A DNA stretch of 8,308 nt, from NCBI GenBank assembly GCA_013812565.1, contig JACCTF010000989.1:1-8308 (forward strand). Reading direction: 5' to 3'. A model generated the notes under the pieces. It did not search any database, was not told the DNA's origin, and was given only the letters and a program-made list of their open reading frames with translations. Of this stretch, positions 1 through 6,647 are shown in pieces. The stretch comes from Pyrinomonadaceae bacterium (GTDB lineage Bacteria; Acidobacteriota; Blastocatellia; Pyrinomonadales; Pyrinomonadaceae). Each line of letters opens with the position of its first letter. Within the stretch, counting starts at the first letter, position 1. A program made the position numbers and the translations under genes.

Positions 1-2303
1 GCACCATCCCGCAGGAGCGTATCTCTGGTACGGCGCGGAGGTTTGGTTCGCTGCTTCCGCAGCTCGCCTTTAACCGACAAATAAATAATGCCTTTGATGC
101 CGCGCAGACGCGAAACGACAATGATCGCCTTGGAGTTCGGCTCGACCACAATTTTAGCGAAAATAGTCGTATAGGATTCACCCTTCTGCACGAGAATGTT
201 GAGAGCAGATCTGGTTCTTCTCCTTACAGCGGCGTTTTGTCAGCTCAAGGTGGAGCGACGCAAGAGCAGTACATTACGAGGATTAACCACACCTATACCT
301 TTAGGCCCAATCTCCTGAATCAGTTTACGATGGGCTATAACAGGAATCGCAACCCTTTCTTTGCCGCGGTTAATGCGGTCGGGCTGGGTCAGGTGCTCGG
401 CATACAGGGACTTCCCCCCGATTATTCGGGAGTAAGTTTTCAAGGTTACGCGCGAACCGGTGGGGAGGCGCAAAATGTGGTTGAGAACTCCTGGGTGTTT
501 AACGATTTCGTTTCCTGGATACGCGGGCGTCACAGCTATAAATTCGGTGTTGATTTTCGGAGAAACGGCGACAATACTTTAGGCTCTACGACCGTCGACT
601 TGGGTTTTGCGGCCGCCGAAACAAGTTTGCCGCTCAGCTCTTCAACACGGGCGACGACCGGCGACAGTTACGCAAGCTTCCTGATCGGTGCTGTGGATAA
701 TACTTTTCATCAGCTTTTCGCCTCCAGCACAGGCAACCGTTTTCAATACCTCGCCGGGTATGCGCAGGACGACCTAAAGGTGAACCAACAATTGACCCTC
801 AATCTCGGGCTGCGGTATGACCTTCCCTGGACACGCTATGAAGTGGCGGATCGCATGTCCACCTTTGATCCCAACACACCTAATCCCGGCGCCGGGGGGC
901 GGCTCGGCGCTCTTGTATTTGCCGGTAGATATGGGAATCGCGACCGCCGTTTCACTGACCTCTTTCGTGGAGCAGTACAGCCCCGCGTAGGCTTTGCCTA
1001 CCAGCTCAACTCGAAGACGGTGGCGCGGGGTGGCTATGCGATTTTTTATAGCAGCGCTGGTGATGTCGGGGAGAACGGGATTCGTATCAACTACAGTAGC
1101 GGCTTCAATAACATCGTCCGTCAAAGCAGTCCTGACGGAGGTATAACACCGCTGTTCTACTATCAAAATGGAGTTCTGCCTGTCGCACAGCCTCCATTCA
1201 TTGATCCAACCCTTAATTTAGGGAGCGGAGTTAACTGGCTTTCTCGTGAAGATGGACGCCCTTCCACGATCCAGAACTGGAACTTCGGCGTACAGCGGAG
1301 TTTGCCGGGCGGGTTTGCAGGCGAGGTCTTCTACGTCGCCTCGAAAGGGAATCACCTCGGCAGCGGTCTAGTCAACGTAAACCAGGTTGACTCAAAGTAT
1401 CTCGCCCTCGGAGACCGGCTCAATGCCAGACTCGACTCGCCAGCCGGACAATCCACAGGCGTCCCCCTACCCTACACCGAATTTAGGGGAACCGTGGCCC
1501 AGGCGCTGCGTCCGTTCCCGCAGTACCAGGGCATCAGCCGTTTCCTCAACACAGCAGGCTCGTCCACCTACCATGCCGCCCAAGTCAAAGTGGAACGGCG
1601 CTTCGCACAAGGCTTCTCGCTCCTGGCGAGTTATACATTCTCCAAATCCATCACCGACGCGGAAGCCCAGCAAGGGTGGTTCAACCCGGGGCCGCAGGAC
1701 AACGGGAATCGCCAGCTTGAGAAATCCGTTTCGCGCTTTGACGTGCCGCATAATCTGACTCTCGCCTATATCTACGAGCTTCCGGTTGGCAAAGGTAAGC
1801 TCGTCAACACTTCCGGGGTAGCAGATGCTTTACTCGGAGGTTGGCAGTTCAGCGCGACGCATCGCTACCAGAGCGGATACCCGCTCAGTGTGGGCGCGGC
1901 TAACACTCTGGGCATCTTCTCTGGAACGTATCGACCGGATCGAGTTACCGGTGTTGATCCACGAGCTCAGACTTCAAGTGGCGGCTTCGACCCGGCAACG
2001 GATGTCTACCTAAACCGGGGGGGCTTTGCTCAGCCACAACCATATACATTCGGAAACTCTCCGCGAACTCTTCCTGACCTGCGAGGCTTTGCCTTCTTCA
2101 ACGAAGACGCGGCGCTATCGAAACGCTTCCGCTTCACAGAAGCGGTTAATACAGAGGTGCGCGTTGAGGCTTTTAATGTTCTCAATCGAGTGGTTTTCAA
2201 CGATCCGAACACAAACTTCTCTGATCTGGTGGGTTTCGGCAGAATCAACGGGCAAGCCAACCGCCCGCGGGTTCTCCAGTTCGGACTTCGTTTACGTTTC
2301 TGA
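1..2303 (+). CDS. Oar-like TonB-dependent receptor, C-terminal beta-barrel part (5' end outside the window)
   Basis: The reading frame is open from the left edge (first full codon at 3) to TGA at 2301-2303, giving 766 visible residues. The TTG at 237 is only an internal codon, because receptor-like sequence (IPQERISG near position 6, then alternating strand-like stretches) lies upstream of it. Family relatives usually exceed 1000 residues, with a signal peptide, a carboxypeptidase-regulatory-like domain and a plug before the barrel; those parts are missing here. Supporting idioms are GVQRSLPGG followed by YVASKGNHL (about 1287-1356), YTFSKS (from 1632), YELPVGKGK (about 1773-1800), VEAFNVLNRV (about 2163) and the tail QFGLRLRF with a terminal Phe, the usual signal for the BAM machinery. 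Established role of the family: energised transport across the outer membrane, ligand often unknown. The ligand cannot be inferred from the sequence; the downstream genes suggest a carbohydrate-like compound. The family is certain, the phylum only likely. Confidence 0.93.
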   Translation, partial: TIPQERISGTARRFGSLLPQLAFNRQINNAFDAAQTRNDNDRLGVRLDHNFSENSRIGFTLLHENVESRSGSSPYSGVLSAQGGATQEQYITRINHTYTFRPNLLNQFTMGYNRNRNPFFAAVNAVGLGQVLGIQGLPPDYSGVSFQGYARTGGEAQNVVENSWVFNDFVSWIRGRHSYKFGVDFRRNGDNTLGSTTVDLGFAAAETSLPLSSSTRATTGDSYASFLIGAVDNTFHQLFASSTGNRFQYLAGYAQDDLKVNQQLTLNLGLRYDLPWTRYEVADRMSTFDPNTPNPGAGGRLGALVFAGRYGNRDRRFTDLFRGAVQPRVGFAYQLNSKTVARGGYAIFYSSAGDVGENGIRINYSSGFNNIVRQSSPDGGITPLFYYQNGVLPVAQPPFIDPTLNLGSGVNWLSREDGRPSTIQNWNFGVQRSLPGGFAGEVFYVASKGNHLGSGLVNVNQVDSKYLALGDRLNARLDSPAGQSTGVPLPYTEFRGTVAQALRPFPQYQGISRFLNTAGSSTYHAAQVKVERRFAQGFSLLASYTFSKSITDAEAQQGWFNPGPQDNGNRQLEKSVSRFDVPHNLTLAYIYELPVGKGKLVNTSGVADALLGGWQFSATHRYQSGYPLSVGAANTLGIFSGTYRPDRVTGVDPRAQTSSGGFDPATDVYLNRGGFAQPQPYTFGNSPRTLPDLRGFAFFNEDAALSKRFRFTEAVNTEVRVEAFNVLNRVVFNDPNTNFSDLVGFGRINGQANRPRVLQFGLRLRF

Positions 2304-2325
2304 ACTGCGGACGGATGAGAGAGAG

Positions 2326-3504
2326 ATGATGCTTCAACCCACTTCACAAACGTTTTTCCGATGGGCCATAGGGTCGCTCATCTGGGCAATCCTGTGGTGC
2401 CCTTCTGTTCACGGCCAGGAATCCGGTTCTTGGCAGGCACACATGCAGCGCGCCTCGGGTGCGCATCAGCAGGGTGATCTCAACAGTGCGGCAACTGAGT
2501 ATGCGGAGGTAATACGTCTCAATCCGGCATTTGCCCCGGCATGGATGAACCGTGGCATTCTGCTCTACTCCACGCATCGTTACGAAGAGGCGCTAAAAGA
2601 TCTATCCAAAGCAAGCGTACTTGATGCGAAGCTCGGTCCAGCGTGGCTATTTCAGGGGTTAACCCATTTTCAGATGCGCCGATACAAAGATGCCGTTGGG
2701 GCCTTACTAAAAGCAAACAGCATTATGCCGAACGATCCCCAGACGGCGTTTTTCTTGGGCACTTCTTTCACAGAGTTAGGTGATCTAAAGAGTGGCGTAT
2801 CGTGGCTGGAGAAAGCGGCGAAGCTGGCCCCTGAGAATACAGATTTCCTTTATGCTCTGGGGCAAGCCTACACCGGGCTTGCTCTCGAAACTCAGAAGCG
2901 ACTACTGAACGTTGACCCGCAGAGCTACCACATCTACCAACTGTTAGGACGCTTATACGAGGAACAGCACAACTGGGAGGCAGCGCTCGGCGAGTACACT
3001 GAAATGATCCAGAAGTATCCCGACAAGCCTGGGGCTCATTACCTTCTTGGAAATCTTTACTGGAAGAAACGCAAACACGCGGAGGCGTTAGGTGAATTTC
3101 AGGCCGAACTTCGAATCAATCCCTACGATGTGGAGGCTCTCTGGAAAATCGGTGATATACACGTGTCTGAGGAGCGATTTGATGAAGCAATGCCGTTTCT
3201 GGAAAAAGCTGTCGGGATCGATCCGGGGTTATTGGTAGCCCGGACGGCATATGCGAAATGCTTGTTGGGGAAGAAGCGCTCGGCGGAGGCTGTTCAGCAG
3301 TTGGAGCAAGCCGTAAAGATCGAACCGAAGGATAGGACTCTGCGTTCTTTGCTGGCTCGTGCTCTGCAGGAGGTAGGAGACCAGAAGCGAGCTGACGAGG
3401 AAAGAAGGATTGTCGAGCGGCTCTTCAACGAAGAAAGCGAAAAACAGAGTACACGCGTCAAGAGACTATCCGATGCAATGAAGGGTGCCAGTGAGAAAAG
3501 ATGA
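2326..3504 (+). CDS. Exported TPR-repeat protein (about ten repeats)
   Basis: The protein has 392 residues from the first of two adjacent ATGs (2326 and 2329). The purine-rich GGATGAGAGAGAG just upstream fits the second ATG slightly better. The open frame runs further 5', but that part overlaps the receptor gene and is not protein-like. Residues 11-30 form a hydrophobic segment ending VHG, a plausible signal peptidase I site, so the protein is probably periplasmic. The rest is tandem 34-residue TPR units: 36-69, 70-103, 104-137, 138-171, a shortened one at 172-200 (about 29 residues), then 201-234, 235-268, 269-302, 303-336 and 337-370. Each shows the usual W/L-G-Y-A-P pattern, with clear NP or DP turns. 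The last 22 residues are charged. The gene starts 22 bases after the receptor stop, so co-transcription is likely. TPR arrays bind other proteins; no catalytic domain is visible, and the partner is unknown. Confidence 0.88.
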   Translation: MMLQPTSQTFFRWAIGSLIWAILWCPSVHGQESGSWQAHMQRASGAHQQGDLNSAATEYAEVIRLNPAFAPAWMNRGILLYSTHRYEEALKDLSKASVLDAKLGPAWLFQGLTHFQMRRYKDAVGALLKANSIMPNDPQTAFFLGTSFTELGDLKSGVSWLEKAAKLAPENTDFLYALGQAYTGLALETQKRLLNVDPQSYHIYQLLGRLYEEQHNWEAALGEYTEMIQKYPDKPGAHYLLGNLYWKKRKHAEALGEFQAELRINPYDVEALWKIGDIHVSEERFDEAMPFLEKAVGIDPGLLVARTAYAKCLLGKKRSAEAVQQLEQAVKIEPKDRTLRSLLARALQEVGDQKRADEERRIVERLFNEESEKQSTRVKRLSDAMKGASEKR

Positions 3505-3526
3505 GCGCGCGAGAAGCGTAAAAGGA

Positions 3527-3559
3527 ACACACAAGCAATGAGGTGCTTGCGCGCTGTGT
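3527..3559 (+). other. Small hairpin in the gap between the two TPR genes
   Basis: CAAGCA (3532-3537) pairs perfectly with TGCTTG (3544-3549) around a six-base loop. Outside it ACACA (3527-3531) pairs with TGTGT (3555-3559) across a five-base CGCGC bulge. No T-run follows, so an intrinsic terminator is unlikely. It could modulate read-through or mRNA stability between the TPR genes, or be chance. The rest of the 193-base gap (3505-3697) contains only the ribosome-binding site candidate described separately and short frames that I do not consider genes. Confidence 0.3.
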
Positions 3560-3635
3560 CCGGAGAGGAGCAAAGCCGCTTATCATTGGCATGGTGGTCA
3601 GAGACGATGTTGACAAAGAGAACGATGCGGATGGA

Positions 3636-3642
3636 AGAAGGA
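3636..3642 (+). promoter_or_regulatory. Shine-Dalgarno-like AGAAGGA that could set the start of the second TPR gene
   Basis: AGAAGGA lies seven bases before an in-frame GTG at 3650, which is ideal spacing. By contrast the ATG at 3698 has only an A-rich stretch and no recognisable ribosome-binding site, and the in-frame TTG at 3644 lies only one base after the motif. If GTG 3650 is the start, the signal peptide gains 16 residues at its N terminus. The sequence alone does not settle this. Confidence 0.45.
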
Positions 3643-3697
3643 TTTGTTCGTGGGCCAATGGCATATAACAGACAACACTAATAGAAAAAATCCGTTG

Positions 3698-4657
3698 ATG
3701 CGCTTCTGTGCCTTCAGCTTAAACTGTGTTCGCCCCCGCGGTTTAACTTCACTCTTCGCGGTTGGATTAGTTATCGCTTGTCTTCACACGTCATTTGCGA
3801 TGCCCGACTGGAACCTCGAAGTACGCAGGCTGATCAACCACAGGCAGTTAGCTGAAGCGGAGAGATTGATTGTCGAGCGTCTAGTCGCGACGCCACGCGC
3901 GCCCGACTTGATCCTCCTGCTGGCTGAGGTTCGCTTCAACCAACAGCGATACGAGGAATCCTTGCACCTTCTTGACAATGTACGGGAACTCAAAGAATCA
4001 ACTACTGCGCAGATGAGTCTGCTGAGGGGGTTAAATCACGTAGCCCTTGGTCACTTGGAACTGGCCGAGTCGTCGCTTCGTGAAGCAGTGCGTCGCGATC
4101 CAACGCTAGCGTCTGCCCATTACTACTTAGGGCGCTTGCTCTATACCTGGAACCGGTTTGACGAAGCGGTAGAAGAGTTTCAAGTTGCTATTCGTCTCGA
4201 TCCCAACTGGCCCAGAGCGTATGACAACCTCGGCTTATGCTACGAAGCCAAGCAGGAGTATGAAGCGGCCGAGCAGGCGTTCTTAGAAGCGATCCGGCTG
4301 GTAGAAAAGCAAGAACTGAAACTTGAATGGCCCTCGCTCAATCTCGGCACGATGCTACTGAAGCGAAATGAGTTGGCAAGGGCCAAGCCCCACATATTGA
4401 AGGCGCTTGAACTGAACTCAAAATCTGCCGAGGCTCATTTTCAGCAGGCTATACTGCATGAGCGTGAAGGGAATTTGGAGGCCGCGTTGCGCGAGTTGCA
4501 ACGGGCCACCGAGTTGGAGACAAACCGCGCGGAGGCTTACTACAGAGCAGGCCGTATCTATCAACGACTGGGTAAAACCCCGCAAGCGAGAAAACAATTT
4601 GTTGCTTTTGAACAAGCATCACGAACCAAGAAGAAGGCTTCGGCAAAACGTGAATGA
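3698..4657 (+). CDS. Exported TPR-repeat protein or lipoprotein (about eight repeats)
   Basis: From ATG 3698 the protein has 319 residues. I chose this start because it gives a compact signal peptide: basic residues to R14, a hydrophobic core at 16-29, and a possible signal peptidase I site after SFA (residue 34). GTG 3650 has the better ribosome-binding site and adds 16 residues. VIAC (25-28) also matches a lipobox, so C28 could be a lipidated N terminus; the two export fates cannot be told apart by eye. TPR units follow at about 36-69, 70-103, 104-137, 138-171, 172-209 (slightly long), 210-243, 244-277 and 278-311. The repeats at 138-171 and 172-205 are the most canonical (AHYYLGRLL, AYDNLGLCYE). 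The tail is Lys-rich. It lies 193 bases after the first TPR gene on the same strand and shares its architecture, so the pair may arise from duplication. No enzymatic domain is visible; a scaffold role is inferred. Confidence 0.86.
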   Translation: MRFCAFSLNCVRPRGLTSLFAVGLVIACLHTSFAMPDWNLEVRRLINHRQLAEAERLIVERLVATPRAPDLILLLAEVRFNQQRYEESLHLLDNVRELKESTTAQMSLLRGLNHVALGHLELAESSLREAVRRDPTLASAHYYLGRLLYTWNRFDEAVEEFQVAIRLDPNWPRAYDNLGLCYEAKQEYEAAEQAFLEAIRLVEKQELKLEWPSLNLGTMLLKRNELARAKPHILKALELNSKSAEAHFQQAILHEREGNLEAALRELQRATELETNRAEAYYRAGRIYQRLGKTPQARKQFVAFEQASRTKKKASAKRE

Positions 4658-4704
4658 TTTACGCACTTTTTTTATAGCTTTTAAGGAACATCAAATTTCA
4701 GATG

Positions 4705-4775
4705 AGCCACAAAAAGGCACAAGGAACACGGGCACCATGATTTTTGGTTTGTGCCGTTTGTGCTTTTTTGTGGCT
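4705..4775. repeat. Long imperfect palindrome (hairpin element) with regular CAC/GTG spacing
   Basis: Bases 4705-4733 fold back on 4747-4775 in one continuous register around a 13-base loop. The outer 19 positions pair throughout (17 Watson-Crick plus two G-T). A three-base mismatch at 4724-4726 follows, then seven more pairs, three of them G-T. CAC occurs at 4708, 4718 and 4727 and its mirror GTG at 4770, 4760 and 4751, so both arms carry the same 10- and 9-base steps. ATGA/TCAT flanks (4702-4705 and 4779-4782) add to the symmetry. It sits 47 bases after the TPR stop and 77 before the GMC start. A T-rich stretch (ATTTTCTT, 4781-4788) follows but no pure T-run. It may work as a terminator or mRNA-end structure. 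Its look, CACAAAAAGGCAC-type arms, resembles dispersed palindromic intergenic repeats that I recall from environmental bacterial genomes. Only one copy is visible here. Confidence 0.75.
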
Positions 4776-4840
4776 ACCTCATTTTCTTGAACTCTATAGA
4801 ACAACGAATCACCCGATTGCGTAATACGATTGAGTAAAAT

Positions 4841-4845
4841 AAGGA
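4841..4845 (+). promoter_or_regulatory. Ribosome-binding site of the GMC oxidoreductase gene
   Basis: AAGGA lies seven bases before ATG 4853 and is the only Shine-Dalgarno-like motif near it. It supports this start, which also places the FAD-binding GxGxxG at the normal distance from the N terminus. Between the palindrome and this site (4776-4840) I looked for a sigma-70 promoter. TTGAAC at 4787 and TAAAAT at 4835 exist, but no pair has acceptable spacing. Confidence 0.7.
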
Positions 4846-4852
4846 TTTCATC

Positions 4853-6505
4853 ATGCAAGTAAAGAAACCGGCCAAGGTGTACGACGTGATCGTTATCGGG
4901 TCGGGAGCATCAGGCGGGATGGCGGCGTGGAATCTCACCCGGCAGGGAGTCAATGTGCTGATGCTCGATGCCGGAGAGCGCTTCAAGCGAGAGAACTTTT
5001 GGACACACAACTGGCCTTACGAGTGGCAGGAGCGTCTTCGCCGAGGTGAGCGGCCGCCGCAGTTCTTTCTCAACACTAAAGAGCAGCCTTATATCACGGC
5101 GCCTGATCAACCGTTTCGTCTTTTGCGAGTCTGGGGACTTGGCGGAAAAACAAATGTCTGGGGACGCGTCAGCCTCCGCTACTCAGACCTCGATTTCAAG
5201 GCGGCAGAGCGGGATGGGTGGGAGATACCCTGGCCGATTAGCTACCGCGATCTAGCGCCTTACTACGACCGAGTGGATCAGCTCATCGGAGTCTGCGGCG
5301 GTGATGATGACTCAGACGTGCTGCCCGGAAGCAAATACCACATGCCACCGCCAGCCCCGCGGTGCGGCGAAGTGCTGTTAAAGCGTGCCGCCGCACGGCT
5401 GGATTTTCCTATTGTGCCAATTCGTCGAGCAGTGCTGACGCGCGACCACCGTGGTTTTCCCAAGTGCCACTACTGCGGCCATTGCGGTAGAGGCTGCGAT
5501 ACAGCGAGCTTCTTCAACACGGCAGATCATCTCGTGCCGTTTGCGCTCAAGACGGGTAAGTTGGAGCTAAGGACCAACGCTGTCGCAGCGCGCATCCTTG
5601 TTAACCGAGAAGGCCGAGCGAGCGGCGTGCAGTATTTTGACCGACACACTGGAAGAGAGCGTCAAGTGCGTGGGCGAGTCGTCGTGCTTGGCGCCTCCTG
5701 CATCGATTCGACGAGGATACTGCTCAACTCAAAATCCAGTATCTTCCCCACTGGCATAGGCAACACGTCGGGCGTGATCGGTAAGTACTTATGTGAACAG
5801 ACGGTGATTCACATTCACGCTTTTCTACCAGAGCTATGTGGCAGAGAATCAACCAACGATGATGGCATTGATGGCGAGCACATCTATATGCCGCGCTTCA
5901 ATCATCGCGGTCCGAAAAAGGATTATTTGCGTGGGTTCGGAATACAATTTTGGCGCACCGGCTGCGTGCTGCCCGACTTGGGTTACTTTCCTCCGGCAAA
6001 CACTCCCGGATTTGGCGCGGGATACAAGAAAGAAGTGCGAAGTCGCTACCCTGCACTCGTACAGATTCATCCGTTTGGTGAGAAACTACCGCGGGCGGAT
6101 AACTACGTCACGGTTGATGGCACACCGCTCGACAGGTACGGGGTGCCGCTGCCGAAAATCGTCTTCACTGATGGAGATAATGAACGCCGGATGGTTGAAG
6201 ATATGTACGATACGGTCGAGATGATCTTAAAGGAAGCGAAGGCAGAGATCATAAGACTCGAGCGAGGAAAGACTGACCCACCCGGATCATCTATCCATGA
6301 GCATGGAACATGTCGGATGGGAAGTGATCCGAAAGTGTCAGCGTTAAATCAATTCTGCCAGATGCACGATGTTAAGAACCTGTTTGTCGTAGATGGCAGC
6401 GCCTTCACTACAGCATCCGAGAAGAATCCGACATTAACAATTCTCGCGCTGGCGTGGCGCGCAACAGATTACCTTGCGTCTCAACTTAAGAAAGGAGACG
6501 TGTAG
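4853..6505 (+). CDS. GMC-family FAD-dependent oxidoreductase (putative sugar/alcohol dehydrogenase) with a four-Cys cluster
   Basis: The protein has 550 residues, a normal length for the large subunit of GMC dehydrogenases. An N-terminal Rossmann motif GSGASGG (16-22) and LDAG (38-41) bind [13 protein letters not shown] (95-104) is the second GMC signature. C205, C208, C211 and C215 form CxxCxxCxxxC. The spacing of C205, C211 and C215 equals that of the Cys ligands I recall for the [3Fe-4S] cluster of bacterial FAD-glucose dehydrogenase, so an electron-transfer dehydrogenase is more likely than an oxidase. The C-terminal GMC domain has HEHGTCRMG (H482) and NPTLTI (N525), the expected catalytic His/Asn pair, plus the FAD-contacting FVVDGSAF. 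No signal peptide is visible; related enzymes are cytoplasmic or exported together with a Tat-signal small subunit. No small subunit or cytochrome lies within the window. Relatives oxidise gluconate, fructose, glucose or the C3 of glycosides; the substrate here is unknown, with a sugar favoured by the ThuA neighbour. Confidence 0.92.
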   Translation: MQVKKPAKVYDVIVIGSGASGGMAAWNLTRQGVNVLMLDAGERFKRENFWTHNWPYEWQERLRRGERPPQFFLNTKEQPYITAPDQPFRLLRVWGLGGKTNVWGRVSLRYSDLDFKAAERDGWEIPWPISYRDLAPYYDRVDQLIGVCGGDDDSDVLPGSKYHMPPPAPRCGEVLLKRAAARLDFPIVPIRRAVLTRDHRGFPKCHYCGHCGRGCDTASFFNTADHLVPFALKTGKLELRTNAVAARILVNREGRASGVQYFDRHTGRERQVRGRVVVLGASCIDSTRILLNSKSSIFPTGIGNTSGVIGKYLCEQTVIHIHAFLPELCGRESTNDDGIDGEHIYMPRFNHRGPKKDYLRGFGIQFWRTGCVLPDLGYFPPANTPGFGAGYKKEVRSRYPALVQIHPFGEKLPRADNYVTVDGTPLDRYGVPLPKIVFTDGDNERRMVEDMYDTVEMILKEAKAEIIRLERGKTDPPGSSIHEHGTCRMGSDPKVSALNQFCQMHDVKNLFVVDGSAFTTASEKNPTLTILALAWRATDYLASQLKKGDV

Positions 6506-6647
6506 AGTTATTACAATAAGGGCGCATTTATAAAATGAACGTACGGAGATACTCAACGGTTTTTCGTAAGAAGTGAAACCGGTGTGCTGAAACAGCAACA
6601 AGCGAAGTGTCACTTAAGCTAACGGTATTGATGGAGGCGAACCAACT
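6506..6647 (+). other. 142-base gap with two small hairpins and the ThuA ribosome-binding site
   Basis: CGGTTT (6557-6562) pairs with AAACCG (6576-6581). Next to it TGCTG (6585-6589) pairs with CAGCA (6593-6597) across AAA. Neither is followed by a T-run. An AT-rich patch, TTTATAAAAT (6527-6536), resembles a -10 element but has no convincing -35 partner. GGAGG at 6633-6637, ten bases before ATG 6648, is a good ribosome-binding site at slightly long spacing. No open frame here looks like a gene. The gap is long enough for a separate promoter, but nothing proves one. Confidence 0.35.

Noticed and set aside
237..239. TTG at 237 as the start of the receptor gene
   Set aside because: The frame is open to the left edge and reads as normal receptor sequence upstream of it, so the gene is cut by the window and not short.
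3610..3615. Perfect -35 hexamer TTGACA before the second TPR gene
   Set aside because: No acceptable -10 element lies 16-18 bases downstream; the sequence there is GC-containing and reads GGAAGA.
3538..3681. 47-codon frame from ATG 3538 as a small gene
   Set aside because: Its possible ribosome-binding site is about 12 bases away, the composition is not convincing (several Met, Trp and Arg in a row of no recognisable pattern), and it overlaps the likely start region of the next gene.
4458..4790. 110-codon + frame covering the end of the second TPR gene and the palindrome
   Set aside because: Its first part overlaps the well-supported TPR frame and its last part translates the palindrome, so it is an accidental open frame.
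6557..6597. Twin hairpins after the GMC gene as an intrinsic terminator
   Set aside because: Stems of only five to six pairs and no T-run after either one.
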